From the NCBI RefSeq assembly GCF_004022705.2, contig NZ_RZOY02000002.1, positions 679,524 through 743,523 on the forward strand: a stretch of DNA of 64,000 nucleotides. Reading direction: 5' to 3'. The stretch comes from Mesorhizobium sp. M2D.F.Ca.ET.226.01.1.1 (GTDB lineage: Bacteria > Pseudomonadota > Alphaproteobacteria > Rhizobiales > Rhizobiaceae). Below are positions 8,500 to 15,971 of the stretch, one piece after another. The notes below the pieces were generated by a model that saw only the letters and a list, made by a program, of their open reading frames with translations, ran no database searches and was not told the origin of the DNA. Position 1 is the first letter of the stretch. Each line of letters starts with the position of its first letter. The position numbers and the translations under genes are program-made.

Positions 8500-9621
8500 T
8501 CAGCGGATGTGACGCGCGAGATCTGCGACCCTACCCATCAGCACTTCCACCGGTCCTCGCTGGAAGACGCGCAGCCAAAGCACCGCAAAAGTGCTGATAA
8601 CCACAACGAAGCCAAAGAGCGTGGACAGGCTCTCGTCTTTGAAAATGTTTATCTTCATAAGATAGGCTATTCCCGCAATGTGCAGCACATAGGCCGTCAA
8701 AGACATCGAGCCGACTGCGATTATTGGCCAGACCAGCTTTCGCAGACGCGGGAGCGCATCCACAGCGAGCATGCAAGCCGCCAAGATGATCATTGCGCAA
8801 CCGGTGCTGCCCACGATCGAAAGCGTCGTTTCGCTATGAGGTGCGGCTATCCATGACGACTTGACTATAAATGACGACTTGGAAGGCTCAAAAGCGCCGT
8901 CAACGTCAGACCACCACAAGGAGGTTTCAGTCAAAGCGCGGGAACTCAGCGCGAGCAAGGATCCCCCATGGCCCAACACGGCCAGCGCGACCCCCGCCAG
9001 ACCAAGGCGCCAATGCGCTGCTAGCGTATTAAGATTAAGGCGCGCGATGGCCATGCCAGCGATGAGGAAAGGAACCCAGGTCACCGCGGGATAGTAGCCG
9101 TTGACCATGAGGTTGAAGACCGGGTCGAGGAGGTTGGGGGCAACCGACAGAAGGGAGGAACGGACTTGCGGGAGAACTAATGCCGTAGCGGCAGCGATCA
9201 AGCCCAGCTGATATGCGCTGAGCCGATGGAGCGGCAATACCAACAAGAAGCAAATTCCGTAGTATTCTAGGATGACTTCGACCTGGGTACCGAGGCAGCC
9301 CAGGATTGAGCCAAGCGCGAGCAAAACAAGGGCACGAATTGCGACTCTGGCGATGGCCTGTCTACCGGCTATCCCCGACTTCGGCGCCTTGCGACCTGTA
9401 ATCAGGAGGATTGAAAAACCGGCCAATACGGCAAACAGGGCCGACGGCCGCCCATGGGTTAGTTCCATCAGAAACCCGACTAGTCCTCCTTCGCCGGGGT
9501 CGGGACCGAGATGGGCGGCATACATCCCGAAGACAGCCAGGCCCCGAGCGAGGTCGATGCCGACCAGCCGATCTACTACCGACCCATTCCTAGCGTCGGC
9601 AACCGGTGCCTTCATTACCAT
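8500..9621 (-). CDS. DUF418 (YeiB-like) multipass membrane protein
   Basis: Protein of 373 residues with about ten membrane helices. The N terminus (RLVGIDLARGLAVFGMYAAHLGP) is the motif shared by the acyltransferase-like membrane superfamily that includes DUF1624 and DUF418, and the C-terminal block ending in WLRVFQRGPVEVLMGRV is the DUF418 signature. Family members are predicted transporters or acyltransferases of unknown substrate. Two ATGs (MVMKAP) lie at the start; no strong Shine-Dalgarno is seen. It stands alone, with no operon partner. It appears intact. Confidence 0.85.
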   Translation of the reverse strand: MVMKAPVADARNGSVVDRLVGIDLARGLAVFGMYAAHLGPDPGEGGLVGFLMELTHGRPSALFAVLAGFSILLITGRKAPKSGIAGRQAIARVAIRALVLLALGSILGCLGTQVEVILEYYGICFLLVLPLHRLSAYQLGLIAAATALVLPQVRSSLLSVAPNLLDPVFNLMVNGYYPAVTWVPFLIAGMAIARLNLNTLAAHWRLGLAGVALAVLGHGGSLLALSSRALTETSLWWSDVDGAFEPSKSSFIVKSSWIAAPHSETTLSIVGSTGCAMIILAACMLAVDALPRLRKLVWPIIAVGSMSLTAYVLHIAGIAYLMKINIFKDESLSTLFGFVVVISTFAVLWLRVFQRGPVEVLMGRVADLARHIR

Positions 9622-10163
9622 GGTAGATTCCCTTGTTGGGTGTGTGGATCGCGGGAGCCGCGATAGGAGAGCCGGTCGGCTGCTGCCGTCGCCTCGTGAA
9701 AGGGTTCAAAACATCGCGCCATCTGGCGCATCGAGCCGGCGACAGAGCTGTTCAGCCATTAGCCTGGGGTAAGAACAACAGATCGGCTCACAAAGCCTGT
9801 GTCACGGACCTGAAAAGTGGTGTCGCGGAACCGTCGTTTTTTGCATGATGGCTAAGCCGAGAGATCCACTGCACCGACGAGAGACTCAGCGACGTTGGAT
9901 ATCCGATCAGTACGCCGCGGCTCCGCCGGTGACGATCACCCCGGGTGTCAAGGCCAGGGCGTAAACCTGCCATAATCTGTGGTGGTGCGCCCGCGACCAA
10001 TCCGTTCGACAAAGCTCGGCGCATGGTCGAGCCAATCATATTCTTCCATGTGGCTGTTGCCTGAAAAACCGAAGACGCCGTTCGCTGGTCCAGCTGTTCC
10101 AGACCTCGGCCTGCGTCGGTCATTAGAACCGGCGCGCCTGTTTCCCAAATCAATTTGCTGATG
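9622..10163. other. Intergenic region, no clear gene
   Basis: A minus-strand frame near 9960-10100 reads like real protein (MEEYDWLDHAPSFVERIG) but is short, lacks a proper start and matches no family I can name; it may be a gene fragment. Confidence 0.35.
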
Positions 10164-10913
10164 CAGCCGCCGGGGGTCACATTGAGCAAAAGTGCCGAGG
10201 TCAGGACGGGTTTCATAGGGGCTCTTCGTTTGGCTTTGTTAACGACCCCTTTCTTGCAAGTTGTAGCTGACAGCAGCCTGAAAGCTCCCCAAATAATTCG
10301 CTGCCGCCGGTTCAGCCTATTGTCAGCTTCGACCAATAAGATGGGAGCCTTGCCCTCATACCGGAGCTCGGAAGCATGATGCGAATACTGCTCACTGAAG
10401 ACGATAAGGACCTTGGAAGTGCTATGCACGATCATTTGGTGGCTGGTGGCCACGCGGTCGACTGGGCCAAGAACCTGTCCGAAGCGCGCGATTATGCAGC
10501 TGTGGTCGGCTACGACCTTATTTTGCTCGACGTTCACCTGCCGGACGGCAATGGGATCGACTATCTGCGGGAGCTGATCAAGGAACTTGAATCGGCACCG
10601 GTCATCATTCTGACAGCCTGCGATCGGATTTCGCATCGCATCGAGGGCTTCAACGCTGGAGCCGACGACTATTTGGTCAAGCCGTTCGATCTGGGGGAAC
10701 TCTCAGCGCGTATCCATGCAGTGGCACGTCGCCATGGGCATTTTCCGGAGCCGCAATTTTCGGTTGGGACGCTTTCCATACAGGCAGCCGAGCGACGCCT
10801 CTTCCGCGAGGGGCAGGAGGTCTACCTGACTTGACGCGGATGGGCGGTGCTCGACTACCGTCTGCCCCAGCCCTGCACGGTCGTTTCAAAAGGGAAGATC
10901 GTGGACGCGCTTT
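10164..10913. repeat. Segmental duplication, copy 1 (lipoprotein leader, promoter, response regulator)
   Basis: About 750 bases align collinearly with 11921-12668: the divergent lipoprotein leader, the shared promoter with the CTGACAGC/CTGAAAGC box, and most of the response regulator. Differences are mainly point changes, with a few indels in the promoter. Copy 2 is joined to an intact histidine kinase; copy 1 is broken. Confidence 0.88.
10267..10285 (+). promoter_or_regulatory. Direct-repeat regulator box in copy 1 promoter
   Basis: CTGACAGC (10267-10274) and CTGAAAGC (10278-10285) repeat with an 11-bp period, one DNA turn, the usual layout of OmpR/PmrA-type response regulator sites. A reverse-oriented similar pair (TTCAGCC and TGTCAGC) follows near 10312-10327. 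Confidence 0.6.
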
Positions 10914-10930
10914 TCGGCAGACGGCGCTGA
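10379..10930 (+). pseudogene. OmpR-family response regulator, dead copy
   Basis: The receiver domain is intact (EDDKD, the phosphoacceptor in LLDVHLPDG, LVKPFDLGEL), but the DNA-binding domain is interrupted by an in-frame TGA at 10832 where the intact copy at 12133 has a glycine codon. It then reads on to a second stop at 10928, so most of the winged helix is lost. The threonine-alanine motif is changed to TACDRIS. A product of about 152 residues, receiver only, could still be made and might compete for phosphate from the kinase, but decay is the simpler reading. Confidence 0.85.
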
Positions 10931-11054
10931 TTCATACTCTAAAAGAAAATTCGGCTTCCAGTTGCCTTGGCCATGACTGCCCTTCCCGAGAGATGGGTGA
11001 CAGTTCATTCCGGATAGATGGGTTAAACTTTCGGCCCTTTGCAAGGAGAGCAAG

Positions 11055-11588
11055 GTGCCTTGGAAGGAGTGTAACGTCATGGAAGAGCGGCTGAAGTTCG
11101 TCGCCCGGCTGCTGGACGGCGAGAAGATGGCGGTGCTTTGCCGGGAGTTCGATATCTCGCGCAAGACCGGCTACAAGATCCTCACGCGCTACAACGACAG
11201 CGGCCTGGAGGGGCTGACGGACCGATCGCGGCGGCCCTATCGCCACGCCAATCAGCTTCCGTTTCAAATCGAGAAGCTGATTGTGCGCCTCAAGCAAGAC
11301 AAGCCGACATGGGGTGCGCCGAAGATACGCGAGCGGCTGGCCCGGCTGTATCCGGATGTGCACCGGCCCGCGATCTCGACCGTGCATGCCGTGCTCGACC
11401 GCCACGGCATGGTCGAGCGCCGCAAGCGCAGGCGCAACAGGGCGACGGGGACACCACTTTCAAACGGCTGTCGCCCTAACGATCTTTGGTGTGCCGACTA
11501 CAAGGGCGAGTTCGGCAGAGAACACGGCCGGGACAGGGGATCACAAACACTTGACCGTTCCAGACCCTGGCAGTGGCGCATCGATTGA
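11055..11588 (+). pseudogene. IS481-family transposase, 3'-truncated
   Basis: The N-terminal half of an IS481 transposase: MPWKECNVMEERLKFVARLL, helix-turn-helix (CREFDISRKTGYKILTRY), LTDRSRRPYRHAN, and the start of the integrase core at NDLWCADYKGEF with its first catalytic Asp. Homology stops at about 11510, where the 124-bp tandem repeat begins, so the other two acidic residues are missing. The GTG start has GGAG upstream. It lies between the two copies of the response regulator segment. Confidence 0.85.
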
Positions 11589-11973
11589 CCGTTGGCTCTG
11601 TTCGTGGGCACCGAAAATAGGGCCTTCTTGGTCCTCGGCAGAGAATATGGCCCGGACGGGGGATAACAAACACTTGACCGTTCCAGACTCTGGCAGTGGC
11701 GCATCGATTGACCGTCGACTCTGTTCGCGAGCGCCGAAAATACGGACGACCCCTATGGTCAAAGTGCACTTCTGACCTGCTAGGCACTGTTCGATAACTG
11801 GAGGCACCCGCTACGGTGCCCTCGTATTTAAGACACCTGTCAGTTTCAAGCCTGGACATTGACGCGTGGCGCGGCTGCCATTCGTTGACCGCCACGTCGA
11901 ATTGCCCGCCAACCAGTGTACAGCCGCCGGTGGTCACATTGAGCAAAAGTGCCGAGATCAGGAGGGGTTTCAT
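11476..11973 (-). CDS. Possible lipoprotein read through a tandem repeat
   Basis: A minus-strand frame of 165 codons divergent from the response regulator. It begins MKPLLISALLLNVTTGGCTL, a typical lipoprotein signal with lipobox TGGC, and continues to about residue 50 with plausible sequence (GGQFDVAVNEWQPRHASM). Beyond that it runs through the 124-bp repeat and gives NRCATARVWNGQVFVIP twice, which is likely accidental. Copy 1 (start at 10216) has the same leader but diverges after TPGGC. Both are probably fragments of one lost lipoprotein gene; a real product is uncertain. Confidence 0.3.
   Translation of the reverse strand: MKPLLISALLLNVTTGGCTLVGGQFDVAVNEWQPRHASMSRLETDRCLKYEGTVAGASSYRTVPSRSEVHFDHRGRPYFRRSRTESTVNRCATARVWNGQVFVIPRPGHILCRGPRRPYFRCPRTEPTVNRCATARVWNGQVFVIPCPGRVLCRTRPCSRHTKDR
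11512..11757. repeat. Two 124-bp direct repeats
   Basis: The first unit begins TCGGCAGAGAA at 11512 and the second begins TCGGCAGAGAA at 11636. Both contain ACACTTGACCGTTCCAGA and GGCAGTGGCGCATCGATTG. The units differ by scattered point changes. The array replaces the 3' half of the IS481 transposase. Confidence 0.88.
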
Positions 11974-12668
11974 AGGGGCTCTTCGTTTGGCTTTGTTAAC
12001 GACCCCTTTCTTGCAATTGTAGCTGACAGCAGCCTGAAAGCCCCCAGATATTCGCTGGCGCCGGTTCAGCCTACTGTCAGCTTCGATCAATAAGGCAGGA
12101 GCCTTGCCCTCATACCGGAGCTCGGCAGCCTGATGCGAATACTGCTCATTGAAGACGACGACGACCTTAGAAGTGCTGTGCACGATCATTTGGTGGCTGG
12201 TGGCCACGCGGTCGACTGGGCCGAGGGCCTGTCCGGAGCGCGCGGTCATGCAGCTGTGGCCGGCTACGACGTTATTTTGCTCGACGTTCACCTGCCGGAC
12301 GGCAATGGCATCGACTATCTGCGGGAGCTGATCAAGGGGCTTGATACAACGCCGGTCATCATTCTGACAGCCCGCGATCGGATTTCGCATCGCATCGAGG
12401 GGCTCAACGCTGGCGCCGACGACTATTTGGTCAAGCCGTTCGATCTGGGGGAACTCTCGGCACGCATCCGTGCAGTGGCACGTCGCCAAGGGCATTTTCC
12501 GGAGCCGCAATTTTCGGTTGGGACGCTTTCCATACAGGCAGCCGAGCGACGCCTCTTCCGCGACGGGCAGGAGGTCCACCTGTCTGGACGCGAATGGGCG
12601 GTGCTCGACTGCCTTCTACGCCAGCCCGGTTCGGTCGTTTCAAAGGGGAGGATCGAGCACGCGCTTTA
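11921..12668. repeat. Segmental duplication, copy 2
   Basis: Collinear partner of 10164-10913. This copy keeps the intact response regulator joined to its kinase and is therefore likely the parental one. Confidence 0.88.
12023..12041 (+). promoter_or_regulatory. Direct-repeat regulator box before the intact response regulator
   Basis: CTGACAGC (12023-12030) and CTGAAAGC (12034-12041), 11-bp period, about 90 bases before the start codon. Likely an autoregulatory site of the OmpR-type regulator. A reverse-oriented pair (TTCAGCC, TGTCAGC) lies closer to the gene. Confidence 0.6.
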
Positions 12669-12792
12669 TTCATTCAATTCGGAGTTCGAGAGCAACACAG
12701 TGGAGGTTTATGTCAGCCGGCTCCGCAAGAAGATCGGCGGGGATAGAATAGCAACCGTGCGTGGCTCCGGATACAGGCTCGTGGTCACATGA
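12133..12792 (+). CDS. OmpR/PhoB-family response regulator
   Basis: Protein of 219 residues. The receiver domain (1-115) has the acidic pocket EDDDD, phosphoacceptor Asp51 in LLDVHLPDG, Thr79 and Lys101 (LVKPF). The C-terminal winged helix (about 125-218) ends in NTVEVYVSRLRKKIGGDRIATVRGSGYRL. It belongs to the QseB/PmrA-like branch. Its stop overlaps the start of the kinase gene by four bases (ATGA), so the two are translationally coupled. It is not TtsI: that regulator is an orphan, while this one has a partner kinase and a full phosphorylation pocket. The signal is unknown. Confidence 0.93.
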   Translation: MRILLIEDDDDLRSAVHDHLVAGGHAVDWAEGLSGARGHAAVAGYDVILLDVHLPDGNGIDYLRELIKGLDTTPVIILTARDRISHRIEGLNAGADDYLVKPFDLGELSARIRAVARRQGHFPEPQFSVGTLSIQAAERRLFRDGQEVHLSGREWAVLDCLLRQPGSVVSKGRIEHALYSFNSEFESNTVEVYVSRLRKKIGGDRIATVRGSGYRLVVT

Positions 12793-14117
12793 CGAACTCG
12801 AACAGCATGACGAGAAAGCTGCTATCGTGGTTAGGCGGGGCAACGCTCCTGGTTTGGATCGCCGCCCCAACCATGGCTGCGTTCATTTTTTGCAATTATG
12901 TAAACGAAAGTTCGGATGACTTGCTCCAGGGGAGCGCAAAGTACAGACAACCAGAGCTGATCAAGGTCTTGAATGGAAAACACGTTGATCAATACAATAA
13001 CAACTTTCCCACTTACGAAAAGTACTTTACCTATCGTGAGCAGGTTATTAATAAGTACGGGATAGTGCTTATTTCTGAACCGGAAGAGGGTCAGCAGCCC
13101 TTCCCTGATGCTCCCCTGAGTAACGGCTTTTGGGGAAACGCTGATTACCGCGTCTACACAGAGGAGATCCAAGACGGCGTGTATCATCAGTTGGCCGAAC
13201 CGCTTCATGGCCGCCGTACCACAATCGCGAAGGGCGCACTTTTTGTCTTCCTTCCGACACTCGTGCTCCTGCCCTTTAGCTTAGCTGTTTGGTGGATCGT
13301 GATCCGGCGCTCGCTGCGGCCAATCGAGGTACTGCGACAGCAGATCGGATCGCGCGACGGCGGCAATCTGTCACCAATGGACTTGGGCGATTTCCCGGCA
13401 GAGTTGGCTCCAATCGCGGCATCCGTCAATCGGCTTCTCGATCGTCTGCGGGCGGCTCTCGAGGCCGAACGCGAGTTCGCCGCAAACAGTGCGCATGAAC
13501 TGCGCACGCCGATCGCAGGTTCAATCGCTCAGATGCAGAGATTAGTGGCCGAGCTTCCCAATGGGTCGGCCAAAATGCGTGCGCGCGGCATCGAGCAAGC
13601 GCTGTCGAGCCTTGGCCGCCTTGTCGAAAAAGTGCTTCAGCTCGCTCAAGCCGAATCGGGGGTTGGCATGGCGGATCACGCGATCGATCTTGTCCGATCG
13701 GTTCGGCTGGAAATCGACGACCTGAGGAAAAAGCCGCAATATGCCGGACGCCTGCATCTTAACGTCGACGGCTGCCCCACTTTGATGCGCAAAGTGGATG
13801 TCGATGCGTTTGGGATCCTCCTTCGTAACCTGATCGAGAATGCGCTGATACATGGACTGCCCACTGTTCCGACAACAGTTTCCGTCCAAACTGATGGAAC
13901 CATCGCTATTGCAAACGCCGGACCGGTGGTGCCCCTCCCCGACCTCGAAGGGCTTACAAAGCGATTTAGTCGTGGTGCTACTCCTGCTGCGGGCTCAGGC
14001 CTTGGTCTACATATCGCTAACATGGTTATCCAGCGGATCGGTGGCAGTCTAGAGCTTGCGTCGCCCGCCCGCGGTCGCAATGATGGTTTCGAGGCGATCA
14101 TACGAATTCCTCAATGA
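12789..14117 (+). CDS. Sensor histidine kinase partner of the response regulator
   Basis: Protein of 442 residues. Membrane segment 1 at about 12-35; periplasmic sensor part (about 36-145) with no recognised fold and a rather AT-rich coding sequence; membrane segment 2 at about 148-172; HAMP-like linker; the H box SAHELRTPIAG with phosphoacceptor His236; N box RNLIENALIHG; and the ATP lid with GSGLGLHIANM. It should autophosphorylate and pass phosphate to the regulator at 12133. It overlaps that gene by four bases. The unusual periplasmic domain suggests a specific, perhaps host-derived, signal. Confidence 0.92.
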   Translation: MTNSNSMTRKLLSWLGGATLLVWIAAPTMAAFIFCNYVNESSDDLLQGSAKYRQPELIKVLNGKHVDQYNNNFPTYEKYFTYREQVINKYGIVLISEPEEGQQPFPDAPLSNGFWGNADYRVYTEEIQDGVYHQLAEPLHGRRTTIAKGALFVFLPTLVLLPFSLAVWWIVIRRSLRPIEVLRQQIGSRDGGNLSPMDLGDFPAELAPIAASVNRLLDRLRAALEAEREFAANSAHELRTPIAGSIAQMQRLVAELPNGSAKMRARGIEQALSSLGRLVEKVLQLAQAESGVGMADHAIDLVRSVRLEIDDLRKKPQYAGRLHLNVDGCPTLMRKVDVDAFGILLRNLIENALIHGLPTVPTTVSVQTDGTIAIANAGPVVPLPDLEGLTKRFSRGATPAAGSGLGLHIANMVIQRIGGSLELASPARGRNDGFEAIIRIPQ

Positions 14118-15956
14118 CACCGGTGAATTCGACGACATTTGGACACAGGGCGGATTGCTGGCAAGGCTGCTGACATGGCGAACTGTACGGCAGTATGTAT
14201 ACGGCGTAGAAATCGTACTTCACACAACGCATTTCGGCCGCGGCAATCAATGCCGCTATCATCGTCTGAGCAGTTCGATCGAAGCGACACGACATGATCG
14301 GCAAAATCGAAGGCTCCGCCTCACCGCTCGCTCGATTTCGCCCGGGGAGAAAAGAGGCCATCCGAGAAAGTGCAAGCCGCCGCGCAAAGGCGACGTGTCC
14401 AATTGTCTGGGTGCCCCTGTGCGCCGGCCCGATCGGGTTGGCGCAGGTCCAGTAAGGACCCGGACCAACCATTCCATTTAGACGACCGGCAGGTTTTAAT
14501 CGGCGTCCGGATCGCCGGCCCAAAATGCCCCAAGTATACGGCTAGAAAGGCTGCCAACGATCGAGCTTTGGTCGGAGGCGTGCTTGTCAGCGTCTTGGGT
14601 GCTTGACCGGCCTTTGCAATGGCCATCGCCATCGCAAGTATCGTGCGTGGCCAGTGAGACCGCAATTTCATCAGCCTGGAGCCGACCGTATCGGTGCTTT
14701 TTTCTGATTTAGGGATTTTTCGTTTTCCTCTTGGATCATCACGGGTTTGGAGAGGATCTGGTGTTAAGTGCCATTCGGAGCGCCGGCGAACCGCCCGAAA
14801 TTAATGTGGTCGAGTCATGAAGCCTCCCGAATGCGTTAAACGAGACCCTTTATGGCGGCCCTGGCTGACAACAGTCTGAAAGCTGCAAGCGGCATGCGAA
14901 AATGGGGCGATCCTGAATGACGACAGATGCTATCAACATGAAAGAGGCTCGCCCTGAAAGCTGAGCACGCTTTATGCTCAGGCTGCTGACAAGGCCAAAG
15001 CAGCGTAAGTGCGTAGTGAAATCCAAGGTCCACATGGGTCGTCGCGCGTCCCGTGCGCCTGGGAAGGCGCCGGCCCGGCCAAGCTTTCCCAGCTCGTCCG
15101 CATGATGCTTCGCTGAGCGTCAATGGACGTTGGCGCGAGACCAAGGCGTCGTGCGTTGCAATCCGGACCGTCCAGGGTATCAGGAGTTTCACGGCCTCGG
15201 CCCGCTTGGCTGGCCACAGTTGAAGCTCCAACGTACCGGCTGGCACCGGGAAATTGGGCTCTGCGCTGCCTCAACGCTGATGGCACGGTCAATGCTTGCC
15301 TACCGATGGGGCCGCCCATGCCGTGATGCTGTCGGTCGACGTTCGCAAACCAGACCCTCGCGAGACCCAGCGAAGGGGCTCGCCGGTACGACGAGGGACC
15401 TTACCTCTTTATGCGCGGCATCATTATCGAGGATGACATGTTGCCTTACACGTCGTCCCTCGCGCTCGGGTCTTTGTGGGGCGGATGAAGTCCTGATCGC
15501 GGTGGCACTGCTGCATGTTTGCGTAAGACCCATCCAGTCACGATCGCGCTGTCCTTCGATGTCGCGGTGCTGATAGGCGGGCAGATCGGTGTGCGCGGCG
15601 CCCGCCAAAGGATCGTCGTCACGCCGGAGGAGGCGAGCGTCATAGCCGGCGCGCCGGCGAAAGGCGCTTTCTGTCGGATGCCCGACAATGTCGGATATCG
15701 CAAGTATCAAGGTTGGATCAAACCTTGCGAATCGGGGCTTTCTTACTTGGCACGGGGCATGCTCAGGTATCCGCAAACACCCAATGGATAACGAGCAGAC
15801 TTCCCATGGCCTCACCATGCCGAAAGTTTCCCGGACGCATCCAAAGATGAGGCTCGCGTCAGGCCCAGCAACACGCTGACGGCTCATGTGGCTCGGCGTC
15901 GCGTGCCGATCCACTTTCTCCCAATAGGCGTTCGGGAGACATAGATCCTTCAAAAT
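14118..15956. other. 1.8-kb region without a recognisable gene
   Basis: Many overlapping frames on both strands but none with a known domain. The one structured element is the regulator box at 14865-14883. The longest frame (15300-15953, minus) shows no family I recognise. Probably decayed DNA. Confidence 0.45.
14865..14883 (+). promoter_or_regulatory. Third copy of the CTGAC/CTGAAAGC direct-repeat box
   Basis: CTGACAAC (14865-14872) and CTGAAAGC (14876-14883), again with an 11-bp period, preceded by GTTAAACGAGACCCTTT, which parallels GTTAACGACCCCTTT before the boxes at 10267 and 12023. A promoter of the same regulon whose gene is lost or unrecognised. Confidence 0.55.
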
Positions 15957-15971
15957 GAGGAACAGATCACT

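Noticed and set aside
10267..10285. CTGACAGC/CTGAAAGC as a tts box
   Set aside because: It lacks GTCAG-N-TT-N-TCG and shows strict 11-bp direct-repeat phasing instead.
11476..12579. 367-codon minus-strand frame opposite the response regulator
   Set aside because: The upstream part is antisense to conserved receiver-domain codons. Only the part from 11973 could be a real leader.
12133..12792. Response regulator as TtsI, the T3SS activator
   Set aside because: It has a full phosphorylation site and an overlapping partner kinase, unlike the orphan TtsI, and no nod box lies directly before it.
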